In this document: one piece after another, positions 32,778 to 41,596 of the stretch
Position numbering within the stretch: position 1 is the stretch's first letter
Layout: each line of letters starts with the position of its first letter
Assembly: GCA_020025515.1 (NCBI GenBank)
Contig: JAHHRZ010000003.1
Location: forward strand, 1 to 64,000
Direction: 5' to 3'
DNA: 64,000 nucleotides
Source of the DNA: Oscillospiraceae bacterium
GTDB taxonomy: Bacteria; Bacillota; Clostridia; Oscillospirales; Oscillospiraceae
Translations under genes and position numbers: made by a program
Notes under the pieces: generated by a model
The model's database searches: none
What the model was told of the DNA's origin: nothing
Seen by the model: the letters and a program-made list of their open reading frames with translations, nothing else

Positions 32778-34193
32778 ATGAAATTATTTGAAGTAATTCC
32801 TGATGATTTATTTTCCATTTTAGCATCGCCCAATCGGGTGTTGTACTCCGATGCATTGGATGTCTTATATGCTGCATATCTGGAAAATCTGAAGATACCA
32901 GAAGATACCCTATATTCCATGCTGCGTAGTAAACTCGAACAACAATTAGCGGATGCCAATTTTGACGGAGAAGACATTGACGAAGAAGAACTACGAGATA
33001 TTTCCGGCAGAGCACGATTCTTGATTCGCAAATTATGCAGTAAAGGCTGGTTTGAAAAAGAACGTGGTGACAATTTTGAAAAAATTATCACCTTTGAAGA
33101 ATTTATCACCGTCCCTGGATACAGCAGCAGGCTGCTGGAACTTTTTCATCAGTTGCGGGATGACAGCCCTATTCGAGGGTATTCCTACGTTTTTGGCACC
33201 TATTCTACGATTAAGGTAGCTGACGAGGGGGACAGTACCTATGACAAAATGGCGGCAATTTACAGTGCCTATGATAACACGCAGGCGCTGATAAAAGTGT
33301 TGCAAATGGTCTACCATAACGTAAAACATTACTTTAAAAGGCAAAGAGAAATGCAGGAAATTAATGAAGTGCTGGCATCCCATTTTGATGATTTTGGGCA
33401 GAAGGTTGTGGAGACTTACATTCGGCCGTTAAAGATTAAGGATTCTGTTCCCAAATATCGAGGCCCAATTCAAAGAACCCTTATAAAATGGGCGCAGGAT
33501 GATGCACTCCTATTAGCAATTTCTAACGTAGCATTTCAGGATAAACGTGGAAATTCACTGGAAGAATGCCGCCGTGATTTGCTCCAGAAAATATACTGGG
33601 TAAAGGAACGTTATGACAGTATTGAAAATGATTACTTGGATGAAATCGATCAGCAGGTACGGCGCTACACCAGAGCAACGACCCAGAAGATAGAAAACCA
33701 AACAAACCGTGATCATAATGTTCGTGGAAATCTTAATTATCTTTTGGAAGCACTTTCTCGAAATAGACGTGCAGCAAATCTAGTAGAACAGATTCAGCCT
33801 GCATTTCAGCTTTATGAGCAGTCATTCCTTTCACAAAAGAGCCTTTGGTATCGGAAGCGCCCAGGCAAACATACACCTAGCGAACCAGTAATGGTTGAAG
33901 ATCCGGCTGTGAATGATGAAATGGTAAAGCAGGCCGAGCAACTTCTACATTCGGAATATGGAAGAAGTGCGATTGCTTCCTATATAGAAGAATTACTTGG
34001 CGTGAATGGAATTTGTTATTCTAAGGATATGCATTTGACAAGTGACAAGGCTTATATCATGAGCCTTCTAAGTGTGCTGGCTGCCAGCGATACTGCCGCC
34101 AATTATCAAATCAAGGAGCTGGACGGTAAGTATTCGGAAAATGGATATGAAATTCCACAGTTACAGCTTACCCGTAAGGAGGGAGAAAAATGA
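32778..34193 (+). CDS. jetA: Wadjet JetA-like protein (DUF5716/Wag31-like)
   Basis: A 471-residue helical protein with FEVIPDDLFSILASPNRVLY at the N-terminus, a winged-helix-like first region (DISGRARFLIRKLCSKGWFE) and long charged helices (KRQREMQEINEVLASHFDDF). As the first gene of a jetA-B-C-D array it corresponds to the MukF/kleisin-like subunit. The Wag31/DUF5716 type of JetA is the one I associate with type III Wadjet. JetA bridges the JetC ATPase heads. Overlaps jetB by 4 bp (ATGA). Confidence 0.85.
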   Translation: MKLFEVIPDDLFSILASPNRVLYSDALDVLYAAYLENLKIPEDTLYSMLRSKLEQQLADANFDGEDIDEEELRDISGRARFLIRKLCSKGWFEKERGDNFEKIITFEEFITVPGYSSRLLELFHQLRDDSPIRGYSYVFGTYSTIKVADEGDSTYDKMAAIYSAYDNTQALIKVLQMVYHNVKHYFKRQREMQEINEVLASHFDDFGQKVVETYIRPLKIKDSVPKYRGPIQRTLIKWAQDDALLLAISNVAFQDKRGNSLEECRRDLLQKIYWVKERYDSIENDYLDEIDQQVRRYTRATTQKIENQTNRDHNVRGNLNYLLEALSRNRRAANLVEQIQPAFQLYEQSFLSQKSLWYRKRPGKHTPSEPVMVEDPAVNDEMVKQAEQLLHSEYGRSAIASYIEELLGVNGICYSKDMHLTSDKAYIMSLLSVLAASDTAANYQIKELDGKYSENGYEIPQLQLTRKEGEK

Positions 34194-34819
34194 ATATGGA
34201 TTGGCTAAATACTGTTTCCCAGAGAGAACTGGAGCAGTTTAAATCTGTCTGTAATCAGTTGCTTAGCCGAACGTATATTGTTCGTACAATTTACAAACCG
34301 GATAAAGGAAGAGTGAATAATCCAGACTATACATTTCTTTCTATTCATTACGAAGAAGTACAGCAATATTTATCCCTGTTGGATTGGGATTTACGAAAAG
34401 ATGATCTCAATGGATACTTTTATGTTTTGAATACAGATGAAGCGAACCGTTGTAACCTGGATAAAAAAGAGACCGCAATATTACTTGCCATTCGAATGAT
34501 TTACGATGAAAATCAGGAACAATTAGGCCTGGAGCAGGATGCCATATGTACGGTCCGGGATTTACTGGAAAAAGTAGTGACTGATTATGCTGTCCTGCCA
34601 GCAAAACCGAATATGGAAGAAGTAAAACGAACCCTTACAAGATTGGAAAATCATTCCATTATTCAGAGAATTGATGGGAAGTTTAATCAAGGTGCGTGTA
34701 AATTTGCCATACTTCCCACAGTCCTATCTGTTGTTTCCAGCGAGAAATTAAACAGCATTGTGTCTGTTTTGAGAAAGGAGGAGCGTGATGAAGAAACTGA
34801 AGAAGATTCTGTTGATTAA
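34190..34819 (+). CDS. jetB: Wadjet JetB-like protein (DUF4194-type, MukE-like)
   Basis: A 209-residue protein: ELEQFKSVCNQLLSRTYIVR, YLSLLDWDLRKDDLNGYFYV, CNLDKKETAILLAIRMIYDE and VKRTLTRLENHSIIQRIDGK. This is the two-winged-helix MukE-like pattern of JetB (DUF4194). It binds JetA in the condensin-like complex. It overlaps jetC by ~30 bp. Confidence 0.85.
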   Translation: MNMDWLNTVSQRELEQFKSVCNQLLSRTYIVRTIYKPDKGRVNNPDYTFLSIHYEEVQQYLSLLDWDLRKDDLNGYFYVLNTDEANRCNLDKKETAILLAIRMIYDENQEQLGLEQDAICTVRDLLEKVVTDYAVLPAKPNMEEVKRTLTRLENHSIIQRIDGKFNQGACKFAILPTVLSVVSSEKLNSIVSVLRKEERDEETEEDSVD

Positions 34820-37800
34820 CTGGTTGTATTTTTCAAGGGAATTAATTGAAGTTGGTGACGTTAATTTTCTGACCGGTAAGAATGGTGCAGGTAAGTCCAC
34901 AGTGATTGATGCCCTCCAAATAGTCCTTCTAGGTGAAACGAATGCAAGAAATTTCAACCAGGCTGCAAACGAAAAATCACAGCGTACCTTGGATGGATAT
35001 TTACGTGCAGACATGGATGCCAACAATCCCAAAAGTCGGCGAGGAAAGGATTTTTCTACCATCATTGCTTGTGAATTCTGGGATGATGTGGAAGGTAGTC
35101 AATTTGTTACCGGAATCGCTTTTGATTGCCGCAACGATGGCACAAATGTCGATCACTTCTTTATTTATGATGGAGAAATTCCCGGGGACTGCTTTGTTGT
35201 GAACGGAATTGCACTTTCTTACACGGAATTCCGTAAAAGATTGAAGAATGAATATGGAGCTCGTGTCAAGTTCTATGATACACAGAAGCAGTATCAGAAG
35301 GATATGCTGGCAAAGTGGAATGTGCACAATGCGCAGGTAACAAGGATGATGAAGAAAGCGGTATCTTTCCGCCCCATTGTGGATATTCAAAAATTTATCA
35401 CCGAAAATATATGTGATGTACAGCAACGTCCGGATATTGAGGCCATGCAACAAAATATTCGAGATTATCAACGCCATGAAAAGCTGGCAAAGCGTCAGGA
35501 AGACAAACTGATGGCGCTGCAGAATATTGCGAACGTGTTCTATGATATGGAACAAGCGACCCTCCGCCTACAACAGCAGTCCTTCCTTGTTCTTTGGGCG
35601 CAAAAGGAAGAATTAGAGCAAGAAATTGACAAGCTAAACAGAGTGAAAGCTGATTGTGAAGCGGGTGTCATCCGATCAGGAAAAGAAATGCAACGCATTG
35701 ATCAGGAAATCGAAGAAAAAGAAAAGAGAAAAACAGAACTAATTGCTGCGTGTGCGCAAAGTGATGTCTCTCGTGAGGAAGATAAACTGCGCTCTAGTAA
35801 AGATGCGCTGCTGAAGGAGCAAAGCAATCTTCTAAGTCAGCTACAAAAAGATGTTATAGAGCTGAAACGGGAGGCATCTGTTGTAGACAGTCTGAGTAAA
35901 AAGATTTTTTTATGCGACCATTTGCCTAAACTTGCATCTCTCTTAGAATCTGCAGATAAATTAGAAAAGAGTTATGCCGTTTTCCTAACCTGCGATGATT
36001 CGATATTTTCTAAATCTTTGGCAGTGTTTGAACGAGCAATGGATGAAACAAGTCATTTTTATAAGCTTCTGAGAGACACCGCCTATGAGGTTGAGACAAC
36101 TGTTTCTTCTCTCAAATCCGCAAAAGATGAGAAAGAATCGGCGCTGGCAGGCCTTAGTAAACAGAAAAAGCCATACCCAAAAGGATTGAGGCAATTACGT
36201 GATGAAATTACCCGCCAGTTAGAAAACCAAGTGGGTAAAAAAGTAAGAATCCATATCCTTGCCGATGTATTGGAGATTTCCGAAAAGGAAGAACTGTGGC
36301 GAAATGCTGTTGAAGGCTACTTAAATACGCAGAAATTCTATTTGTTGATTGATCCGGATTATTATCAAAAAGCGCTTCGGATTTATAACCAGATAAAAAA
36401 GAATTATTCTGAATTCTCCTATGGTCTGGTGGATATTGGAAAACTCCGGGAGCGGGAGCGTTTGGAACCGTGGGATGACAGCCTTGCCAAGAAAATTGAG
36501 ACAGACAACGAACTTGCTCGTAGTTATATAGACTATCTCCTGGGCCGTGTAGTGTGCTGCTCTCATGTGGATCAGCTGCGCAAACATAAAATCGCAATTA
36601 CGGCGGATGGCATGGTGTATCAGGGCTATGTGGCCCGCCCAATCCGCAGAGAGTGGATGGAAAATGCCTTTATCGGACAGCGGGCCATTGCAATTCAGAT
36701 TTCCAGATTGCAAAAAGAATTACAGGAAGTAGAAAGTCAACTGCATACCTGGGAGCCCGTATACATGGTACTTTCAAAGAATAAGGATCGAAATCCCCTG
36801 TTGACGCAGTTCTTCGTTCAAAATACGGTTGTCCAGAGACAATGTGACTATTTACGAGGCTTAGAGATAACGGGAGAACTTGATAAGATTGATGAACAAC
36901 TTTCTCGATTAGACCTGCTCTGGTTGAATGAACAGCGTGCGATCATCGAAAAATTGGGTAGTCAAATTACGGCCCTTCGTTCCACCAAAGATCAACATAA
37001 TAAAGAACGAGCACAACTGGAAGAACGCATTCATCAGTTAGAATGCGACAAGCTGCCAGAGCTCTATCAGAGGCTAGTTGCCAAAGAAGATCGTCTGTCG
37101 GATGAATTTACAGAAGATTTTATTCAAAAGACTGGCTTGCCCTGTTACCAACAAGAGCTTGATCGCTTGAAGAAGCCTGCGATTGTGAGCAAAAACTTCA
37201 ACGACCGACTATCAAGGACAATTAACGAGCAGGTAAATTCCCAGCGGAAATTATTTGAGGCTCGCAGAGAGTATGCAAATGAGTTTAAGCCGTGTTCCTT
37301 CAAAGTGGATGCCATGGATAATGATGAATATGCAGCGGAACAGCAACTGTTGGAAGCCAGCGAACTCCCGAAATACCGAGATAAAATGAAAGCAGCCCGT
37401 GAAAGCGCAATGGAGCAATTTCAGAACGATTTTCTTGCAAAGCTAAAGTCCAGTATTGACCAAGTACAAGCCCAGGTAAAGAGTTTGAATAAGGCGCTGA
37501 AGCAGGCACAATTTGGGACAGATCAGTACCTATTCCGAGTAGAGCGCAATCCTGATTTTGCAGAATATTATGATATGATCATGGCACCAGAACTTATGGA
37601 AGGCGATGCAGGACTTTTTGCACTGCCGTTCCAGCAAAAATACGGCAGCCTGATTGAGGACCTTTTCGGACGTTTGGCAACATCCGATGATACACAGCTG
37701 AATGCTCGTAAGCAAAGTGAGCTCCAGCAAAATATTGATCGCTACACAGATTTCCGGACATACCTGAAGTTTGATTTGGAAACAACGGATCAAAACGGGG

Positions 37801-38156
37801 CTAAACAGCTTCTTTCACAGACGTTAAATACAAAATCCGGCGGAGAAACCCAGACACCATTTTATATTGCAGTACTGGCATCGTTTGCACAACTGTATCA
37901 GGTTAACAACGTGTCCGGTCTTGCCAGCAACACCGTGCGCTTAGTTGTTTTTGATGAAGCTTTTAACAAGATGGATAGTGAGCGAATCGTAGAGAGCGTG
38001 CGACTATTGCGTAAAATGGGACTACAGGCGATTATTTGCACCCCTCCCGACAAGCTGCCAGATATCATGCCGCTGGCTGACCGTACCCTGCTTGTCAGCA
38101 AAGAAAAATACAGAATGCACATTTTATCCTATGGTAAGGAGATATTAAAGCAGTGA
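34788..38156 (+). CDS. jetC: Wadjet JetC: SMC/MukB-like ATPase
   Basis: ATG 34788 follows AAAGGAGGAGCGTG; 1122 residues. FLTGKNGAGKSTVIDALQIV (residues ~28-47) is Walker A. Long coiled coils follow (~220-450 and ~680-930) around a central hinge-like region. The C-terminal head has LNTKSGGETQTPFYIAVLAS (signature, ~1015) and LVVFDEAFNKMDSERIVESV (Walker B, ~1050). Wadjet JetABC extrudes DNA loops and recognises small circular plasmids, which JetD cuts. No stops or shifts. Confidence 0.92.
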   Translation: MKKLKKILLINWLYFSRELIEVGDVNFLTGKNGAGKSTVIDALQIVLLGETNARNFNQAANEKSQRTLDGYLRADMDANNPKSRRGKDFSTIIACEFWDDVEGSQFVTGIAFDCRNDGTNVDHFFIYDGEIPGDCFVVNGIALSYTEFRKRLKNEYGARVKFYDTQKQYQKDMLAKWNVHNAQVTRMMKKAVSFRPIVDIQKFITENICDVQQRPDIEAMQQNIRDYQRHEKLAKRQEDKLMALQNIANVFYDMEQATLRLQQQSFLVLWAQKEELEQEIDKLNRVKADCEAGVIRSGKEMQRIDQEIEEKEKRKTELIAACAQSDVSREEDKLRSSKDALLKEQSNLLSQLQKDVIELKREASVVDSLSKKIFLCDHLPKLASLLESADKLEKSYAVFLTCDDSIFSKSLAVFERAMDETSHFYKLLRDTAYEVETTVSSLKSAKDEKESALAGLSKQKKPYPKGLRQLRDEITRQLENQVGKKVRIHILADVLEISEKEELWRNAVEGYLNTQKFYLLIDPDYYQKALRIYNQIKKNYSEFSYGLVDIGKLRERERLEPWDDSLAKKIETDNELARSYIDYLLGRVVCCSHVDQLRKHKIAITADGMVYQGYVARPIRREWMENAFIGQRAIAIQISRLQKELQEVESQLHTWEPVYMVLSKNKDRNPLLTQFFVQNTVVQRQCDYLRGLEITGELDKIDEQLSRLDLLWLNEQRAIIEKLGSQITALRSTKDQHNKERAQLEERIHQLECDKLPELYQRLVAKEDRLSDEFTEDFIQKTGLPCYQQELDRLKKPAIVSKNFNDRLSRTINEQVNSQRKLFEARREYANEFKPCSFKVDAMDNDEYAAEQQLLEASELPKYRDKMKAARESAMEQFQNDFLAKLKSSIDQVQAQVKSLNKALKQAQFGTDQYLFRVERNPDFAEYYDMIMAPELMEGDAGLFALPFQQKYGSLIEDLFGRLATSDDTQLNARKQSELQQNIDRYTDFRTYLKFDLETTDQNGAKQLLSQTLNTKSGGETQTPFYIAVLASFAQLYQVNNVSGLASNTVRLVVFDEAFNKMDSERIVESVRLLRKMGLQAIICTPPDKLPDIMPLADRTLLVSKEKYRMHILSYGKEILKQ

Positions 38157-39391
38157 GAGAAGATGTTATTCTATCCAGACTTTTGGACAAGTACGAAAAA
38201 AGCAAGCATTTGTTGAAGCCTGGGGCTTCTAATAGAAGGGTTATGCTCCGTACTGAGAAAAAGGAACTTCCCGAATACAATTATCAGGATGCAGAAATTC
38301 GTGATGCTTACAATGAAGCAGCAAAAAATCTGGAACAGGATGGTCTCGTTTTCATTGAATGGGTAAAGGATCGGCCCGTTATGTCCTCTGTAGCACTAAA
38401 CCTCAATCATGTCATGCAGTGTTATCGGAGAATACACAGGCTGCATCCGAGAGAGCTTGCTCAAAAAGCAGAGGGCATGATTACAGAATTCCTGCAGGGA
38501 ATCACGACAGAATGGATTGTTAGCTGGCGGGACCAAATTTGCAAGGATGCTCGAGAGGGTTTGAAGGTCCCTCAATTTTGTAAACACGATTTAACGCTCC
38601 TGGCTAAACTTTTGACAGCATTTAAGGAATATGATCTTTTGCACGGAGAGCCCATCACGATGCGCACCTTTAGCAGCCAATGTTATCATGATACGAAGTA
38701 TTTTGAACGTGAAATCCGTCCCTACTTTTTAAATGTTGCCCTTAAGTATCATAAGGAACTATCGGAAACGGTTGAGGGTGAAGGAATTGGAGTCCGTGAC
38801 CAATTAGCGTACTTGGGAATTTATGCTCGGCCAGAATTGTATGAGTTATCTGGAGATTGCAAGCTTAAATCAGAAGTTGGTGAAATTGATTTTGCTGCAT
38901 CCTATCCCTACGGATTAGGGATACCAAGTACATTGGTTGATGAAATTATTTCTGTGGATCTGTCTAAAATCAATCAGATTGTTTTTATCGAAAATAAGAC
39001 AAACTACGATGAATATCTCCTATCCGAGCTGGATCATGGTACACTTGCAATTTATCACGGAGGATTTTTGAGCCCTCATAAGAAAAAACTGTTTTGCAAG
39101 ATTGCAGATGCTATCACTTCAAATACAAAAGTATATTTTTGGGCAGATATTGATCTGGGTGGTTTCAGGATGTTTGCACAGTTAAACCACATCATTCCCT
39201 GCTTAATGCCCATGCGTATGTCTGCTGCTGATATTGTACTTTACCAGAAAACAGGCTTAAAACGTTCACATGACTATATGGAACGGGTAAAAACCTCCTT
39301 AAAACAGAACGAATTTCCTATGTTTACGGAATCCATTAAGCAAATACTGGAATGTGGTGTTACAATTGAACAGGAAGCATTTCTGAGTTAG
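38153..39391 (+). CDS. jetD: Wadjet JetD: TOPRIM-type nuclease (DUF3322/DUF2220)
   Basis: Starts at GTG 38153, overlapping the jetC stop by 4 bp; 412 residues. The N-terminal ~180 residues are the DUF3322-like arm (SRLLDKYEKSKHLLKPGASN). The C-terminal TOPRIM domain has IVFIENKTNYDEYLLS (catalytic Glu) and VYFWADIDLGGFRMFAQL (DxD). JetD is the subunit that cleaves plasmid DNA once JetABC stalls. Confidence 0.9.
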   Translation: MREDVILSRLLDKYEKSKHLLKPGASNRRVMLRTEKKELPEYNYQDAEIRDAYNEAAKNLEQDGLVFIEWVKDRPVMSSVALNLNHVMQCYRRIHRLHPRELAQKAEGMITEFLQGITTEWIVSWRDQICKDAREGLKVPQFCKHDLTLLAKLLTAFKEYDLLHGEPITMRTFSSQCYHDTKYFEREIRPYFLNVALKYHKELSETVEGEGIGVRDQLAYLGIYARPELYELSGDCKLKSEVGEIDFAASYPYGLGIPSTLVDEIISVDLSKINQIVFIENKTNYDEYLLSELDHGTLAIYHGGFLSPHKKKLFCKIADAITSNTKVYFWADIDLGGFRMFAQLNHIIPCLMPMRMSAADIVLYQKTGLKRSHDYMERVKTSLKQNEFPMFTESIKQILECGVTIEQEAFLS

Positions 39392-39413
39392 TTTGACAGA
39401 ATGGTGAAATAAC

Positions 39414-39845
39414 ATGAATATCAAAATAACGGAAGTTGTAGCCGCCCTAATCTGGGACGGAGATAAATTTATGATCTGCCAGCGGCCTGCCAATAAGGCA
39501 AGAGGCATGCTCTGGGAATTTGTTGGGGGTAAGGTAGAGCCTGGCGAAACCAAACAGCAAGCGCTCATTCGGGAGTGCCAAGAAGAATTGGCAATTACCC
39601 TCTCCGTGGGTGAGAAATTTATGGAGGTCGTCCACGAGTATCCGGATATCACGGTCCGACTAACCTTGTTCCACGCTACCATTGCAGAAGGCACGCCCCA
39701 GAAGCTTGAGCACAATGATATCCAGTGGATCACGGTGGATCAAATTCCAAACTATGAATTCTGCCCAGCGGATGTGGATATTTTGAGCAGGATTGTCTGT
39801 GAATATCAAAAAATAGAACAAGCTTGTGAGGGGTCGGATACCTGA
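39414..39845 (+). CDS. MutT-type Nudix hydrolase
   Basis: A 143-residue protein with the complete Nudix box at residues 38-60: GGKVEPGETKQQALIRECQE followed by ELA, and the MutT-typical start EVVAALIWDGDKFMICQRP plus WEFVGG. MutT proteins remove 8-oxo-dGTP or related nucleotides. It starts 22 bp after jetD and is probably co-transcribed. Its tail overlaps the pyrophosphohydrolase gene, so this may be a Wadjet-linked nucleotide-sanitising pair. Confidence 0.88.
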   Translation: MNIKITEVVAALIWDGDKFMICQRPANKARGMLWEFVGGKVEPGETKQQALIRECQEELAITLSVGEKFMEVVHEYPDITVRLTLFHATIAEGTPQKLEHNDIQWITVDQIPNYEFCPADVDILSRIVCEYQKIEQACEGSDT

Positions 39846-40116
39846 AATGATCGGGGCATCCGGTAAAACCTGTGTAACTGAGATCCTGTCCGATGAAGAA
39901 TATCTCAAAATGGTTGATGCAAAACTTGATGAAGAGCTTGCGGAATATCATCAGGATCAGAATATCGAAGAATTAGCGGATTTGACAGAGGTTGTTCGTG
40001 CCGCATTGATTGCTAGAGGATATACACTGGAGGATCTTGAAAGAGTCAGAGCAGAGAAGGCTTCAAAGCGAGGAGCGTTTCAGGAGAAAATTTTACTTAA
40101 AGAAGTTATAGGATAA
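39826..40116 (+). CDS. MazG/HisE-like nucleotide pyrophosphohydrolase, start altered
   Basis: The all-alpha NTP-PPase pattern is clear: RIPEMIGASGKTCVTEILSD, KLDEELAEYHQDQNIEELAD (the ExxE...D metal site) and VRAEKASKRGAFQEKILLKE. Family proteins usually begin MxxYNKLVRDRIPE. Here the in-frame codons before GTG 39826 read NKL, preceded by TAG, and Asp of VRDR is Gly, so the native start seems lost and GTG 39826 is the best remaining one. Overlaps mutT by 20 bp. Confidence 0.75.
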   Translation: MRGRIPEMIGASGKTCVTEILSDEEYLKMVDAKLDEELAEYHQDQNIEELADLTEVVRAALIARGYTLEDLERVRAEKASKRGAFQEKILLKEVIG

Positions 40117-40161
40117 TGAGTAAAGTTGTAACGTCCGGAATACAGAATATTTCAGGGGAAA

Positions 40162-40866
40162 ATGACAATGACAAGAGCTGACGAATTTATAGAATTATAC
40201 CGTGAATTGGAATTGGTTGCTGCTGAACAGTATAATCTTCCGAAAGATGGAAGTGTTGTACTTCATCTCTCTAATAGAAGGGAGTTCAGAAGTATTAAAC
40301 CAGAGTTGGATTATTGCAGGGATGTACGAAATCTTTTGAGCCATAATCCTAAAATTGGTCATACTTACGTCGTAGAGCCAAGTGAGCAGATGGTACAATT
40401 ATTGAGTGCAACCTTAGCAAAAGTAAAAAATCCTCCTAAGGCCACCGATATAATGATACCTATGCAAAGAATCCTATGGAAAACAGAAAAGGATTTGGTG
40501 CTGCCAGTATTGAAAGACATGATAGAACATACATACACACATATCCCAATATTAGAAAATGGTGTTGTTATGGGCGTTCTAAGCGAAAGCACGATCTTAG
40601 CATACTTGGTTGATGAAGAAATCATCGAAATAAATAATTCAATTCGCTTCTCAGATTTGAAAAGCTATTTAAAAATGGAAAACCACAGGTCTGAAAGTTT
40701 TCGCTTTGTGTCTAAGGACACATTAAAAGCAAAACTGGACGAATTATTTTCAAATGCACTGGAAGATGGGGACAGGATTGGAATGGTTTTTGTCACACAC
40801 AGCGGAAAGGAAACAGAAAAGATACTTGGCATAATTACAGCATGGGATTTAGCAGGTGCCAATTAA
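40162..40866 (+). CDS. HEPN-like domain fused to a CBS-domain pair
   Basis: A 234-residue protein. The N-terminal ~85 residues are helical (ADEFIELYRELELVAAEQYN) and contain DYCRDVRNLLSHNPKIG, in which R56-N57-x3-H61 matches the RNxxxH motif of HEPN ribonucleases. Two CBS repeats follow (~90-150: ATDIMIPMQRILWKTEKD and HIPILENGVVMGVLSESTIL; ~165-232: GMVFVTHSGKETEKILGIIT). CBS pairs bind adenine nucleotides, so this could be a nucleotide-gated RNase. Location after Wadjet and two NTP-hydrolase genes makes a defence role plausible but unproven. Confidence 0.75.
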   Translation: MTMTRADEFIELYRELELVAAEQYNLPKDGSVVLHLSNRREFRSIKPELDYCRDVRNLLSHNPKIGHTYVVEPSEQMVQLLSATLAKVKNPPKATDIMIPMQRILWKTEKDLVLPVLKDMIEHTYTHIPILENGVVMGVLSESTILAYLVDEEIIEINNSIRFSDLKSYLKMENHRSESFRFVSKDTLKAKLDELFSNALEDGDRIGMVFVTHSGKETEKILGIITAWDLAGAN

Positions 40867-40987
40867 AAACTGCAAAAAGAACATTTGCAATGTTTGATAT
40901 CAGTGGGGTGATTCTATGCCAGCATATTATGCCGCTTCACTATCATTTAGGTGGACAACGGTTTATAAAAATTTTTCAATTAAAGCC

Positions 40988-41084
40988 GTAAACGTAAAAC
41001 CTAACAGCGCACAAAATTGGCGTGGCCCCTGCCGGGTGCCACGCCATCTTTTATACTTTATCCGCTGTCAGGGTTTACGCTTAC
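40988..41084. mobile_element. 97-bp MITE derived from an IS66 element
   Basis: The ends are GTAAACGTAAAACCTAACAG(C) and the complement of GTAAGCGTAAACCCTGACAG(C), imperfect 21-bp inverted repeats. The first ~60 bp, including an AATTGGCGTGGC...GCCACGCC hairpin, closely match the left end of the IS66 at 22218. It has no coding capacity and was probably mobilised in trans by an IS66 transposase. Confidence 0.8.
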
Positions 41085-41127
41085 CAGTATAACATACCAA
41101 AAGAAAAAGGGCATGGTTGTCCTGGCC

Positions 41128-41457
41128 TTAATCTAATGACTTTAAGAATACAGCTAAAAGTTGCAATGCGGTTTCCTTATCTTTGGGATTGCAGGCGTTC
41201 AGCCGATCCAGCAGTTCAGATTGGCGGGCTGTCAGGGAAACATCCTCTGCTACAAATATTTCGTCCGGGGTAATGTGCAGCACGGTACAGATTCTGAGAA
41301 GGGTTTCTGTCCGCATATTGACAGTGCCCCTTTCAATATCTGCGTAGGTGCGGTCAGACAATCCGGCTACTTCTGCTACTTCGGCTTGTGTCATGCCCAA
41401 ACGCTTGCGGATACTGAGTAACTTATTGCCAATAGTGCGCAGATCCGAAATAAGCAT
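41128..41457 (-). CDS. XRE-family regulator
   Basis: ATG 41457 follows AGGAGGAATCAAA; 109 residues. HTH: LSIRKRLGMTQAEVAEVAGL, then DRTYADIERGTVNMRTETLL. The C-terminal ~50 residues (VSLTARQSELLDRLNACNPK) are of unknown role. It is divergent from a lipoprotein gene; AGGAA...TTCCT repeats and TATAGGAA copies in the shared region are likely operators. Confidence 0.85.
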   Translation of the reverse strand: MLISDLRTIGNKLLSIRKRLGMTQAEVAEVAGLSDRTYADIERGTVNMRTETLLRICTVLHITPDEIFVAEDVSLTARQSELLDRLNACNPKDKETALQLLAVFLKSLD

Positions 41458-41479
41458 TTTGATTCCTCCTATATTGTTT

Positions 41480-41536
41480 GTATAGGAATTATACTTCCTT
41501 TTTTGCATTGACATATAGGAAGAATACCGGTATAAT
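41480..41536 (+). promoter_or_regulatory. Consensus promoter with TATAGGAA repeats in the XRE/lipoprotein interval
   Basis: TTGACA (41508-41513), a 17-bp spacer, TATAAT (41531-41536) drive the lipoprotein gene. TATAGGAA occurs near 41481 and in the spacer (41515), and AGGAA-TTATAC-TTCCT is an inverted repeat at about 41484-41499. The XRE protein is the obvious candidate binder. Confidence 0.75.
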
Positions 41537-41596
41537 TACAGGAGCCAATATTCCGTTTTGCGAAAAGCTAAAAACAAAAGAAAGAGGTATCAAATT

